A program made the translations under genes and the position numbers. This document shows positions 15,805-24,902 of a DNA stretch of 64,000 bases, in pieces; positions within the stretch are counted from its first letter, which is position 1; each line of letters starts with the position of its first letter. The notes below the pieces were generated by a model that was not told the DNA's origin, did not search any database, and saw nothing but the letters and a program-made list of their open reading frames with translations. This DNA comes from Pseudomonas sp. B21-023 (GTDB lineage Bacteria > Pseudomonadota > Gammaproteobacteria > Pseudomonadales > Pseudomonadaceae), in the NCBI RefSeq assembly GCF_024749165.1, contig NZ_CP087190.1:5243501-5307500 (forward strand). The letters run 5' to 3'.

Positions 15805-18732
15805 TCAGAAGCGCGCCACCATCCCCACCCGCCAGGTACGTCCCGGCGCCGGCATGAAGCTCTGCGCCAGCGGATCCAGGTAGTAGCGGTCCGTCAGGTT
15901 CTGCACCGACACGTTCAGCTCGGTGTGCTCCAGCACCTTGTACTTGAGGAACAGGTCGAACAGCGCCACCGAGCGGTAGTCGATCTGCGGCGTGGTCGCG
16001 CCGGTCTGCCAGGGCTTGTCCATCTGCGCGGTGGGCCCCGAGGTATAGGTCATGCGCCCGCCCACGGTTAGCGCCTCGTCGAAGAAGCGCAGGCCGGTCA
16101 ACAGGTTGGCCGAGAAGCGTGGCGGGTTCTGCGTGTTGGTGTAAGAGCCCATGTAGCTGCCTGGCGTGCAGTCCGGGGTGTCGTGAGTGCGCTGGTACTG
16201 ATTGGCGCTGGCGCGCAGCTTGCCGGCAAAGGCTGCGTCGCAGGTCTCGGTCATCAGGTAGTAGGTGGCCGACAGGTCGGCAAACACCCGCCCCGCATCG
16301 TAGTGCGACTGCAACTCCAGGCCGCGGGTGTGGAAGCTGTCGGTATTGCTGAAGGTCATCTGCCCCCACAGCCCCGGGCTTGGGTCGTAGTAGCGGGTGA
16401 TGTAGTGCTTGATGTCGTTGTCGAAGTACGCCAGCTTGGCCGATGCCTCATCCCCGGCGGTCAGCAGGCTGCTGCGCAAGGCACTGACCCCCACCTCCCA
16501 GCTGCGCGAGCGCTCAGGCTTGAGGTGCTTGCCCGGGGTGACCTGCTGGGTGCCCTGGCTGGTCTCGAACAGCGAAGGCAGGCGCAGGCCTTGGGTATAG
16601 GAGGCATACACGAAGGTGTCGGGGAGGAACTCGACGTTGATGCCGAAAGCCGGCGAGAAGCCTCCGCCGCTGCTCTTGCCCTGCGGGGTGTAGTTGTAGC
16701 CGGTGGTCACATTGCTGACGCTTTCCGGGTGGACGACCACATTGGTCGCGCCGGACTCGTTGAACGGCACGCCATTGAACGGCTCGTTGCTGTTCTCGAA
16801 GACGATGCCATTGTTCAGGCGCGGGTCGGTGGCGTCGGTGTACTGGCCGTTCTGGTCAGGGAACCACATCATGCTGCCCCAGTGCCCCGGGCTGCTGGCG
16901 GTAATCCAGCGCATTTCGCGCTCCTCGCGCCGTGCCTCGGCGAGCACGGTGTTGTCCTTGGTGCGGTAGTGGGCATAGCGGCCGCCACCCCACAGCGTCA
17001 CCGCCTCGATGGGCTTGTACTCCAGGTTGCCGTTGAAGCTGAACTCCTGGCGCGACGCATCGCGCAACATGCGGTTGGCATTGATGTCGTGCTGGGTGGC
17101 CACCACGTTCTTCTGCGGCTGCAGGTCCTCGAGCTGGAACGCACCGCCCAGGTCGAGCTTGAAATCGCCATGGTCGGTGCTGAACCGCGACACGTTGCTC
17201 AGGTCGCCACCGATGCGACGGTTGTCCTGGCGCGACCAGGCACGGTCGGTCCGGAACAGCTGCGACTTGGGCGCCATCCAGGCCGCGCTCAAGGTGCTGG
17301 TCTTCGAGTCGGTCATCCACAGGTTGGTGGTGAGGTCCACCCACGGATTGCCTTCGGGCAGGTAGTGATAGCGTGCGGTGTAGGTGTCGATCTCGATTTC
17401 GCTGGTGGGGTACTGGTAGATGCCGGCGGTGCCATAGCGGAAGATATCCGACGGCATGATCTCGCCCATGTGCCCGTCGAAGCGCCGGTAGCCGAAGTCC
17501 AGGGTGTGGTCGTCGGCCAGCCGCCAGGTGGTCTTGAGCAGGTAGGAGTCGGTCTCGGCCGACGAGTTGAGCACTTCCTCGCCGGCATTGTAGGTGTTGG
17601 CGACACTGGCCTGCTCCTCGCCCCAGCGATCGTAGAGGCGGTAACGGTCCTGGCCCTTCTTGCCAGAGAAGTAGTTGCCTTGGTTGCGGTGCGCATAGGC
17701 CGCCACCAGGTCGAATCGCTCGTGGGAATAGGCAAAGGCGGCGCTGCCGGATTCGGCCTTGGAGCCGAACAGGCTGCCGCGCTCATCACGCGGCGCTGCA
17801 CTCAGGTCCTCGTCCCTGGAGTTGCGGTTGCGGTGTTCAGGCTCCACGCCGTTGTTCCACAGGTTGCCGGTCAGGCGCACGCCGACATCCTTGCCATCGA
17901 CCAGGATGTCATCGACGCCAATGGTCTTCATCTCCACCGAACCGCCAATCGCCCCCGAGCGGGTGCTCGGCCCTTTGTTCACGGTAACGCTGCTGATCAG
18001 GTCCGGGTCGATATAGCTGCGCTGCTGGGTACCGCCGTAGCCGCGGTACACATCCAGCGCCTGCTCCGCGCCATCGACCCTGACCGCGACCCGGCTCTGC
18101 CCCTGAATGCCGCGAATATTGACGTCCAGCGCGCCGCCGTTGCGGCTGTCGCCCACCTGCACGCCGGCCACGCCCTTGAGCATGTCGCCCACCGACACGG
18201 TGCTGAAGCGGTCGAGGTCTTCACGGGACAGGTGCACCGTCGAACGCGGTGCGCGGTAGGTGTCACGCTGCGGGTCGACCATTTCGCTGGAGGCGACCAC
18301 GGTAGGTGTCAGCTCCGTTGCCGCCGCCGATGCCTGGGCCTGCGGGATGAGGATGTATGCCCCCCGTGAGTTCGGCAGCAGTTGCAGGCCGGTATGGGCC
18401 AGCAGGCGCCGGGTGCCCTCCTGCACCGTAAAGCGCCCCTTGAGCGCCGGCGCGGTGCGGCCGCGGGTCAGGTCGGGGTCGTAAGACAGCAACAGCCCCG
18501 CTTGCTTGGCGAACACGCCCAGCGAGGTGCCCAGCGGCCCCTGGGCGATATCGTAGTCGCGGCGCGTGGCGTCGTCGGGCCGGCTGTTCTCGGTTGCCGC
18601 CGGGGCGGCCTGGGCCAGGCTTGCGCCAGAGCCCAGCAAACAGCCGAGCACCGCGCACCGTACGGCGAAGCTGATCGGGGACAAGCGTTGCAATGGGCGC
18701 GAAACAGGGGGAAGCCGATAACTGGCGGGCAT
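15805..18732 (-). CDS. TonB-dependent haem/haemoglobin-type receptor with STN signalling domain
   Basis: 975 residues from ATG 18732 (a GTG lies in frame at 18765). After a signal sequence comes a secretin/TonB N-terminal (STN) domain (IAQGPLGTSLGVFAKQAGLLLSYDP...), then a plug (DMLKGVAGVQVGDSR...NIRGIQG...VRVDGAEQ) and a large barrel ending SFMPAPGRTWRVGMVARF. The plug and C-terminus resemble the haem/haemoglobin receptor family, including HasR. An STN domain signals through an anti-sigma factor, and the divergent ECF sigma/FecR pair is the obvious partner. No HasA haemophore or haem ABC transporter is adjacent. Expression is likely Fur-controlled and self-inducing. Confidence 0.85.
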   Translation of the reverse strand: MPASYRLPPVSRPLQRLSPISFAVRCAVLGCLLGSGASLAQAAPAATENSRPDDATRRDYDIAQGPLGTSLGVFAKQAGLLLSYDPDLTRGRTAPALKGRFTVQEGTRRLLAHTGLQLLPNSRGAYILIPQAQASAAATELTPTVVASSEMVDPQRDTYRAPRSTVHLSREDLDRFSTVSVGDMLKGVAGVQVGDSRNGGALDVNIRGIQGQSRVAVRVDGAEQALDVYRGYGGTQQRSYIDPDLISSVTVNKGPSTRSGAIGGSVEMKTIGVDDILVDGKDVGVRLTGNLWNNGVEPEHRNRNSRDEDLSAAPRDERGSLFGSKAESGSAAFAYSHERFDLVAAYAHRNQGNYFSGKKGQDRYRLYDRWGEEQASVANTYNAGEEVLNSSAETDSYLLKTTWRLADDHTLDFGYRRFDGHMGEIMPSDIFRYGTAGIYQYPTSEIEIDTYTARYHYLPEGNPWVDLTTNLWMTDSKTSTLSAAWMAPKSQLFRTDRAWSRQDNRRIGGDLSNVSRFSTDHGDFKLDLGGAFQLEDLQPQKNVVATQHDINANRMLRDASRQEFSFNGNLEYKPIEAVTLWGGGRYAHYRTKDNTVLAEARREEREMRWITASSPGHWGSMMWFPDQNGQYTDATDPRLNNGIVFENSNEPFNGVPFNESGATNVVVHPESVSNVTTGYNYTPQGKSSGGGFSPAFGINVEFLPDTFVYASYTQGLRLPSLFETSQGTQQVTPGKHLKPERSRSWEVGVSALRSSLLTAGDEASAKLAYFDNDIKHYITRYYDPSPGLWGQMTFSNTDSFHTRGLELQSHYDAGRVFADLSATYYLMTETCDAAFAGKLRASANQYQRTHDTPDCTPGSYMGSYTNTQNPPRFSANLLTGLRFFDEALTVGGRMTYTSGPTAQMDKPWQTGATTPQIDYRSVALFDLFLKYKVLEHTELNVSVQNLTDRYYLDPLAQSFMPAPGRTWRVGMVARF

Positions 18733-18810
18733 GCTTTTCTCGCTCGTGAGGTCAGTGCCCGGCACTCGATGCGGGCTTGCACCCCTTCTGTCGCACGACA
18801 GCGAAAAAGG

Positions 18811-18880
18811 TATATGCGTGCGATTCGCATTTTCACTTGATCTTGTGATTTAGCCAAATCTAGTGATAATTGTTTGCATT
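18811..18880. promoter_or_regulatory. Divergent promoter region with two Fur-box-like sites
   Basis: Between the receptor and sigma genes. TATGCGTGCGATTCGCATT (18813-18831) has imperfect 9-1-9 symmetry like Pseudomonas Fur boxes (AATGAGAAT-like arms). TGATAATTGTTTGCATT (18864-18880) has one perfect TGATAAT half. Both are imperfect matches judged by eye. Confidence 0.45.
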
Positions 18881-18901
18881 TACGCCCTGATCCCGCTGCC
18901 C

Positions 18902-19441
18902 ATGACCCTCTTCAAGAACCCGCCACGGCACATCGAGCACTGCGCCGTGACCACGCTGTATGTCGAACACCACGCCTGGTTGCGCGGCTGGCTGGCGTAC
19001 CGCTTGCGTTCCTGGGGGCATGGCGTGGCCGATGACCTGGCCCAGGACATTTTCGTGCGCGTGCTGGCCAGCCGGGACACCACCCAGCCTGATACCTTGC
19101 GTCAGCCACGTGCCTACCTGGCCCGTATCGCCAATTGCGTGCTGGTCAGCTGGCGTCGACGGCATTCCCTTGAGCAGGCCTGGCTCGAGGCCCTGGCGTT
19201 GGTGCCCGAAGCCGAACATCCGTCGCCCGAGCAGCAGAGCGTGATTCTCGAGACCCTGCACGAGATCGACGCCGTGCTCGACAGCCTGCGGCCACGGGTC
19301 AGGCAAGCCTTCCTGATGGCAACGCTGGACGGCATGAAGCAGAAAGACATCGCCCAGGCACTGAACATCGCCTTGCCGACAGTGAAGAAGTACATCCACG
19401 AAGGCTACGTCGCCTGCCTGAGCCAGATGCGCGATGAATGA
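18902..19441 (+). CDS. ECF sigma-70 factor (FecI-like)
   Basis: 179 residues from ATG 18902; a GTG lies in frame at 18863. Region 2 motifs are present (LRGWLAYRLRSWGHGVADDLAQDIFVRVLA) and region 4 has an HTH (LDGMKQKDIAQALNIALPTVKKYIHEGYVAC), as in iron-starvation sigma factors of the FecI group. It overlaps the fecR-like gene by 8 bases and is divergent from a TonB receptor bearing an STN domain, so it most likely drives that receptor when haem binds. The start is uncertain because the ribosome site is weak. Confidence 0.9.
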   Translation: MTLFKNPPRHIEHCAVTTLYVEHHAWLRGWLAYRLRSWGHGVADDLAQDIFVRVLASRDTTQPDTLRQPRAYLARIANCVLVSWRRRHSLEQAWLEALALVPEAEHPSPEQQSVILETLHEIDAVLDSLRPRVRQAFLMATLDGMKQKDIAQALNIALPTVKKYIHEGYVACLSQMRDE

Positions 19442-20363
19442 CCAGCCCCCCATCGCCCAAGCCATTCTCGCCCAAGCCGCCGCCTGGCTGCTGCTGATGC
19501 AGGAAGGGCCACTGACGCCGGCACAACAGCTCGAACTGGAGCACTGGCGATACCGCGACGCCGAGCACGAACGCGCCTGGAACCGGGCGCAGCGCCTGCT
19601 CTCCCGCCTCGGCACCTTGCCTCCCACCCTGGCCCGACAAACGCTGGTGCGCCCGGACAGCAGCCGGCGCACCGTGCTGCGCAGCTTGCTGGTGTTGCTG
19701 GGCGCGGCCCCCCTGGGTTGGTGGGCATGGCGGCGCAGCGAGGGTGGCCTCGACTATCTCACCGCCCTGGGCGAACGCCGGGACGTGCTGCTGGCCGATG
19801 GCACCCAGGTTTCCCTCAACAGCCACAGCGAGCTGAGCGTGCGCTTCACGGCCGAGCAGCGCCTGCTGCACTTGCGCCGGGGCGAGATATACATCGTCAC
19901 CGCGGCGGACCCGTCGCGGCCTTTGCGGGTGCGCACCGGGCAAGGCGTCATGCAGGCGTTGGGCACCCGTTTCAGCGTGCGCCAGTTCCCCCAGGAGACC
20001 CTGCTCGCGGTCTACGAAGGCGCCGTCCAGGTCCAGCCCGAAGCCGTCGGCGGTGTCATCGTCCAGGCAGGCTCGCAGCTGCGCTTCAGCCGTGATCGAT
20101 TCGATCCACTGGAGGATGCACGCGACGCCCAGCTGGCCTGGCGCAATGGCCTGCTGGTAATCGACGAGATGCCGTTGTTGCAATGGACCCAGGAGCTGAT
20201 GCGCTACAGCGAGCAGCGCCTGGTCTGCGACCCGGCGTTGGCCGAGTTGCAGATTTCGGGCAGTTTCCCGATCGATGACCTGCCCCTGGCTCTGGCCATG
20301 TTGGCGCAGAGCCATAAGCTGCGTATCCGCAGCGAGGCCGGGGGGACATTCATCAGCCGCTGA
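19434..20363 (+). CDS. FecR-family anti-sigma regulator
   Basis: 309 residues. The N-terminal cytoplasmic DUF4880-type segment (AAAWLLLMQEGPLTPAQQLELEHWRYRDAEHERAW) contains the WRxxDxxHxxAW-like pattern. One membrane helix follows (SLLVLLGAAPLGWWAW), then a periplasmic FecR domain (DVLLADGTQVSLNSHSELSV; LRRGEIYIV; LGTRFSVRQF). It would hold the co-encoded sigma factor inactive until the receptor's STN domain contacts it. Start ATG lies inside the end of the sigma gene. Confidence 0.92.
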   Translation: MNDQPPIAQAILAQAAAWLLLMQEGPLTPAQQLELEHWRYRDAEHERAWNRAQRLLSRLGTLPPTLARQTLVRPDSSRRTVLRSLLVLLGAAPLGWWAWRRSEGGLDYLTALGERRDVLLADGTQVSLNSHSELSVRFTAEQRLLHLRRGEIYIVTAADPSRPLRVRTGQGVMQALGTRFSVRQFPQETLLAVYEGAVQVQPEAVGGVIVQAGSQLRFSRDRFDPLEDARDAQLAWRNGLLVIDEMPLLQWTQELMRYSEQRLVCDPALAELQISGSFPIDDLPLALAMLAQSHKLRIRSEAGGTFISR

Positions 20364-20487
20364 CATCACACAGCCGCTCCCGCATGTGCCGTGTAACGCG
20401 ACGAAATGCCAGCACCTGGCCATTGCCCCCGCACCGCCGTCAATGGGATGATTCGTATTTGCAATATATTCTCATCAAGGCAATCCC

Positions 20488-21180
20488 GTGTCCCCCAAGC
20501 TCCTCCTCGCCGAAGACGATCCCCGCCTGCGCCAGGACCTGGAACACCACTTCCTGCGCCGTGGCTTCAGTGTTCAAGCCTGCGAGAACGGCACCCAGGC
20601 CTTGAATGCGATACACCAGACACACTTCGACCTGCTGCTGCTGGACATCATGCTCCCGGGTGTCGACGGCCTCAGCCTGCTCGACGAACTGCGCCGGCAC
20701 CAGGCCGTGCCGGTGATGCTGATGTCGGCCCTGGGTGCCGAGCAGGACCGCATCAGCGGTTTCACCCGTGGCGCCGACGACTACCTGCCCAAACCCTTCA
20801 GCCTGGCCGAGCTCGATGCCCGGGTCGACGCCCTGCTGCGCCGGGTGGCGCTGGACCGGCGCCCGCCCGCTCCGCGCAATGCCTGCGCACTGGACTTCGA
20901 CACGGCCAACCATGATGTCGCGCACCATGGCCAGAACGCCGGCCTGACCGGTTCCGAGTACCGCCTGCTGATGACCTTGCAGGCCCACCCCGGCGAGGCG
21001 CTGAGCAAGGCTTTCCTATATCAAAGCGTCCTGCACCGGGCCTACACCCGCCTCGACCGCGGCCTGGATGTGCATGTCTGCAACCTACGCCGCAAGCTCG
21101 CCGCCATCGGTGCGGGGCACCTGGAGATCCAGGCCGTGCGTGGCCAGGGCTATATCCTGGTCGACCCGGGTAGCGCCTGA
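20488..21180 (+). CDS. pfeR: OmpR-family response regulator (PfeR-like)
   Basis: 230 residues starting with GTG. The receiver domain carries the acidic pair E9-D10-D11, the phosphoacceptor D53 (LLLLDIMLPGVDG) and K102-region KPFSLAEL. The C-terminal winged helix has LTGSEYRLLMTL and a DVHVCNLRRKL recognition region. Its stop overlaps the kinase ATG by one base. With the kinase, receptor and esterase that follow, the order matches the ferric-enterobactin regulon PfeR-PfeS-PfeA-PfeE. The symbol rests on this context. Confidence 0.85.
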   Translation: MSPKLLLAEDDPRLRQDLEHHFLRRGFSVQACENGTQALNAIHQTHFDLLLLDIMLPGVDGLSLLDELRRHQAVPVMLMSALGAEQDRISGFTRGADDYLPKPFSLAELDARVDALLRRVALDRRPPAPRNACALDFDTANHDVAHHGQNAGLTGSEYRLLMTLQAHPGEALSKAFLYQSVLHRAYTRLDRGLDVHVCNLRRKLAAIGAGHLEIQAVRGQGYILVDPGSA

Positions 21181-22517
21181 TGCGCCGACATCCGCTGCTG
21201 TGGAAACTGGCGCTGCTGCAGGTGTGCTTCTGCCTGCTGCTGACCTGGCTGATCTGGACCTGGGGCCTGTCGGTGGAGCGCAGTACCTACTTCCTCGCCC
21301 CCGCCGACCGGATGTTCCTGGCCGGCTTCGCCGAACAGGCCGAGCAGGCCTGGCGCACGGACGGCGCCGTCGGCGTTGAGCGCCTGCGCCGCGAACTGGA
21401 AGTCCGGGAAGACACCTGGGTCGCCATCATCGGCCCGCACCTGCAGAGCCTCGGTACCACGTCGTTGAGCGCCGAAGAGGCCAGCCGCCTGACCTTCATG
21501 CGCAAGCTCGACTGGCCCATGAGCCGGCGCCTGCAGGACGAGTTGCCCTATGTGAGCATCGAGTTCCCCAGCCGCCCCCAGGAGGGTCGCCTGGTCATTC
21601 AGCTCCCCGAGCACCTGCTGCCGACCGGGTTGACCCCCTGGACCCACGTGATCACCCACGGCGTGGCCCCTGCCCTGCTCGCCTTGTTGCTGGGCCTGGC
21701 GTTGTACCGCCACCTGGTCGTGCCCCTCAACCGCCTGCGCGACCGCGCCGACGCATTGCGTGCAGACGACCTGGACGGCCCCGGCCTGCCCCTGCAGGAG
21801 CGTCGCGACGAACTGGGCGAGCTGGCCCAGGCCTTCGAGCACATGGCTGTGCGCCTGCGCAGGAGCCTCGACCAGCAACGCCTGCTGCTGCGCACCCTGT
21901 CCCACGAACTGCGCACGCCACTGGCGCGCCTGCGCATCGCCCATGACAGCGGCCTGCCCCCGGAGCAGTTGCGCCAGCGCCTGGACCGGGAAGTGGACGA
22001 CATGCAGAAACTGCTGGAGGACACCCTCGACCTGGCGTGGCTGGACACCGAGCAGCCGCAACTGGCGACCGAGCCGGTGCTGGTGCTCTCGGTGTGGGAA
22101 GCGCTGGTGCAGGACAGCTGCTTCGAGAGCGGCTGGGCGATGGCGCGACTGCCCTGCTCGCTCGGCCTCGACTGCGTGGTGCAGGCCCACCTGGACAGCC
22201 TGGCCCAGGCCTTGGAAAACCTGCTGCGCAACGCCATCCGTCATTCGCCCGCCGGTGGCCAGGTCAGCCTGGAGGGCTGGCGCGAGGGCACGCACTGGCA
22301 CCTGTGCCTGCGCGACCACGGGCCTGGGGTGCCGGAGGCGGAGCTCGAACCGATCTTCCAGGCCTATCGCCGCCTACCCGGCAGCGGCGCCGGTTTCGGC
22401 CTGGGCCTGGCCATCGCCCGGCGCGCCATCGAGCTGCAGGGCGGACGGCGCTGGGCGAGCAATGGCTACCCTGGGTTGTGCCTGCACCTGCTGCTGCCCG
22501 CGGCCGAAAGTGTTTAG
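21180..22517 (+). CDS. pfeS: Sensor histidine kinase (PfeS-like)
   Basis: 445 residues. TM1 is residues 8-28, then a periplasmic sensor domain (about 30-150), TM2 around 155-177, a HAMP domain, a HisKA dimerisation helix with H242 in TLSHELRTPLARL, and an ATPase domain with N-box ENLLRNAIRHSP, G1 DHGPGVP and G2 GFGLGLAIARR. It would sense ferric-enterobactin or a related periplasmic signal and phosphorylate the adjacent regulator. The one-base overlap with the regulator gene implies coupling. Confidence 0.88.
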   Translation: MRRHPLLWKLALLQVCFCLLLTWLIWTWGLSVERSTYFLAPADRMFLAGFAEQAEQAWRTDGAVGVERLRRELEVREDTWVAIIGPHLQSLGTTSLSAEEASRLTFMRKLDWPMSRRLQDELPYVSIEFPSRPQEGRLVIQLPEHLLPTGLTPWTHVITHGVAPALLALLLGLALYRHLVVPLNRLRDRADALRADDLDGPGLPLQERRDELGELAQAFEHMAVRLRRSLDQQRLLLRTLSHELRTPLARLRIAHDSGLPPEQLRQRLDREVDDMQKLLEDTLDLAWLDTEQPQLATEPVLVLSVWEALVQDSCFESGWAMARLPCSLGLDCVVQAHLDSLAQALENLLRNAIRHSPAGGQVSLEGWREGTHWHLCLRDHGPGVPEAELEPIFQAYRRLPGSGAGFGLGLAIARRAIELQGGRRWASNGYPGLCLHLLLPAAESV

Positions 22518-22540
22518 AAAGTTAATGCGCTTTACTCTCA

Positions 22541-22557
22541 AATAAGAGCCATTACCA
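22541..22557. promoter_or_regulatory. Possible Fur box before the receptor gene
   Basis: AATAAGAGCCATTACCA resembles a degenerate Fur site; it lies in the 83-base gap between the kinase and receptor genes. The match is partial. Confidence 0.3.
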
Positions 22558-22559
22558 TC

Positions 22560-22599
22560 TGTGATCTCTTGAAATCAGCCCGCCGCGCCGGAGATCACA
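22560..22599 (+). promoter_or_regulatory. Hairpin covering the receptor ribosome-binding site
   Basis: A perfect 9-bp inverted repeat, TGTGATCTC (22560-22568) and GAGATCACA (22591-22599), with a 22-base GC-rich loop. The right arm contains GGAG, the Shine-Dalgarno of the receptor whose ATG starts at 22601. Folding in mRNA would hide the ribosome site. Confidence 0.5.
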
Positions 22600-22600
22600 C

Positions 22601-24829
22601 ATGTCGCCCCGCCCGCTTTGCCTATCACCCTTCCTGCTGCTGTCCAGCTGCCTGCTGAGCAGCGCCGTACACGCCGCCAACCAGCCCGCACCGATCGAGC
22701 TGGAAAGCCAGAACGTGGTGGCCACCGCGCTGGAAGAGACCAAGCAGGCGCCCGGTGTGTCGATCATCACCGCCGAAGACATCAAGAAGCGCCCGCCGGC
22801 CAACGACCTGTCGCAGATCATCCGCACCATGCCGGGAGTCAACCTGACCGGCAACTCCACCAGCGGTCAACGCGGCAACAACCGTCAGATCGACATTCGT
22901 GGCATGGGGCCGGAGAACACCCTGATCCTGGTCGACGGCAAGCCGGTCAGCAGCCGTAGCTCGGTACGCTACGGCTGGCGTGGCGAGCGGGATTCGCGCG
23001 GCGACACCAACTGGGTGCCGGCCGACCAGGTCGAGCGCATCGAAGTGATCCGCGGCCCGGCGGCGGCACGCTATGGTTCCGGGGCCATGGGTGGGGTGAT
23101 CAATATCATCACCAAGCAACCGGCGGGCGAGACCCACGGCAACATGACCGTGTACCAGAACTTCCCGCAGCACGGTGACGAAGGCGCCACCAAGCGCGTG
23201 AGCTTCGGCCTCAACGGCCCACTCACCGACACCCTCAGCTATCGGGTGTACGGCAACGTGGCCAAGACCGACGCGGACGACTGGGACATCAACGCCGGCC
23301 ACGAGTCCGCACGCTCCGGCACCCAGGCCGGCACCCTGCCCGCCGGCCGCGAAGGCGTGCGCAACAAGGACCTCAACGGCCTGCTGAGCTGGCGCCTGAC
23401 CCCGGAGCAGACCCTGGAACTCGAAGCCGGCTTCAGCCGCCAAGGCAACCTGTACGCGGGCGATACGCAGAACACCAACTCCAATGCCAACGTCAAAAGC
23501 ATGCTGGGCAAGGAGACCAACATTCTCTACCGCGAGAATTTCGCCATCACTCACCGTGGCGATTGGGACTTCGGCAGCAGCATGGCCTTCCTGCAATACG
23601 AGAAGACCCGCAACCAGCGCATCAACGAAGGCCTGGCCGGTGGCACCGAAGGTATCTTCAGCAACACCGACTTCTACACCTCGACCCTGCGCGACCTGAC
23701 CGCCCACGGCGAGCTCAACCTGCCACTGCACGCCTGGCGCGACCAGACTCTGACCATGGGCAGCGAGTGGAGCCAGCAGAAGCTCGACGACCCCAGCGCC
23801 AATACCCAGACCACCAGCGAAGGCGGCAGCGTGCCCGGCCTGACCAGCAGCGGCCGCAGCACCAGCAGCCAGGCGCAGATCTTCTCGCTGTTTGCCGAGG
23901 ACAACATCGAACTGCTGCCCGGCACCATGCTCACTCCGGCGCTGCGCTTCGATCACCACAGCATCGTCGGCGACAACTGGAGCCCGTCGCTCAACCTGGC
24001 CCACGCGCTGAGCGACACCCTGACGCTGAAGGCCGGCATCGCCCGCGCCTACAAGGCGCCGAACCTGTACCAGCTCAACCCCGACTACCTGCTCTACAGC
24101 CGTGGCCAGGGCTGCTACGGGCAGAGCACCAGCTGCTACCTGCAGGGCAACGCGCACCTGGAGGCCGAGACCAGCGTCAACAAGGAACTGGGCATCGAGT
24201 TCCAGGACAACGGCTGGGTCGCCGGCCTGACGTACTTTCGCAACGACTACAAGAACAAGATCGACTCGGGCCTGAGCGGCATCGGCCAGGCAGCCGGTGG
24301 CACCGGCGCCAACGCCAACGCCACCCTCTACCAGTGGGAGAACATCCCCAAAGCGCTGGTCGAGGGCCTCGAGGGCACCCTGACCATCCCGCTGAGCGAA
24401 CAGCTGAAGTGGAGCAACAACTTCACCTACATGCTGCAATCGAAGAACAAGACCACTGGCGAGACCCTGTCGGTGACCCCGGCCTACACCCTCAATTCGA
24501 TGCTCGACTGGCAAGCCTCCGACGACCTGTCGCTGCAGCTGAGCGTGGCCTGGTATGGCAAGCAGACGCCGAAGAAGTACGACTACCAGGGCAAGCGCGT
24601 GACCGGCAGCGCCAATGACCAGGTGGCGCCTTACGCCTTGGTCGGCGCCAGCGGCACCTACGCCCTGACAAAGAACCTGAGCCTGACTGCCGGCATCGAC
24701 AACCTGTTCGACAAACGCCTGTACCGCGCCGGCAACGCCCAGGCGGTCAACGGCATCGAAGGCGCAGGCGCGGCGACCTACAACGAACCGGGCCGCACCC
24801 TCTACACCAGCCTGACCGCCTCCTTCTGA
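22601..24829 (+). CDS. pfeA: TonB-dependent ferric-enterobactin receptor (PfeA/FepA-like)
   Basis: 742 residues: signal peptide to about HAANQ, plug domain (VSIITAEDIKKRPPANDLSQIIRTMPGVNL; IDIRGMGPENTLILVDGKPV; ERIEVIRGPAAARYGSGAMGGVINIIT) and 22-strand barrel ending SLTASF. The extracellular CYGQSTSCYLQGN loop with its Cys pair and the RYGWRGERDSRGDTNWVPADQ plug segment are typical of FepA/PfeA. It imports ferric catecholate siderophores using TonB. It follows the two-component genes and precedes a periplasmic esterase gene, as in the P. aeruginosa pfe locus. Confidence 0.9.
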   Translation: MSPRPLCLSPFLLLSSCLLSSAVHAANQPAPIELESQNVVATALEETKQAPGVSIITAEDIKKRPPANDLSQIIRTMPGVNLTGNSTSGQRGNNRQIDIRGMGPENTLILVDGKPVSSRSSVRYGWRGERDSRGDTNWVPADQVERIEVIRGPAAARYGSGAMGGVINIITKQPAGETHGNMTVYQNFPQHGDEGATKRVSFGLNGPLTDTLSYRVYGNVAKTDADDWDINAGHESARSGTQAGTLPAGREGVRNKDLNGLLSWRLTPEQTLELEAGFSRQGNLYAGDTQNTNSNANVKSMLGKETNILYRENFAITHRGDWDFGSSMAFLQYEKTRNQRINEGLAGGTEGIFSNTDFYTSTLRDLTAHGELNLPLHAWRDQTLTMGSEWSQQKLDDPSANTQTTSEGGSVPGLTSSGRSTSSQAQIFSLFAEDNIELLPGTMLTPALRFDHHSIVGDNWSPSLNLAHALSDTLTLKAGIARAYKAPNLYQLNPDYLLYSRGQGCYGQSTSCYLQGNAHLEAETSVNKELGIEFQDNGWVAGLTYFRNDYKNKIDSGLSGIGQAAGGTGANANATLYQWENIPKALVEGLEGTLTIPLSEQLKWSNNFTYMLQSKNKTTGETLSVTPAYTLNSMLDWQASDDLSLQLSVAWYGKQTPKKYDYQGKRVTGSANDQVAPYALVGASGTYALTKNLSLTAGIDNLFDKRLYRAGNAQAVNGIEGAGAATYNEPGRTLYTSLTASF

Positions 24830-24902
24830 ACCCAACCCGCCCCGCCGTTGCCTCGCACGATGCGACGGCGGTGTGTCATGGACGACACCACGAGAACGCC
24901 TG

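Noticed and set aside
16183..18369. 728-residue plus-strand open frame
   Set aside because: Antisense shadow of the haem-type TonB receptor, rich in His/Val/Gly/Arg with no domain.
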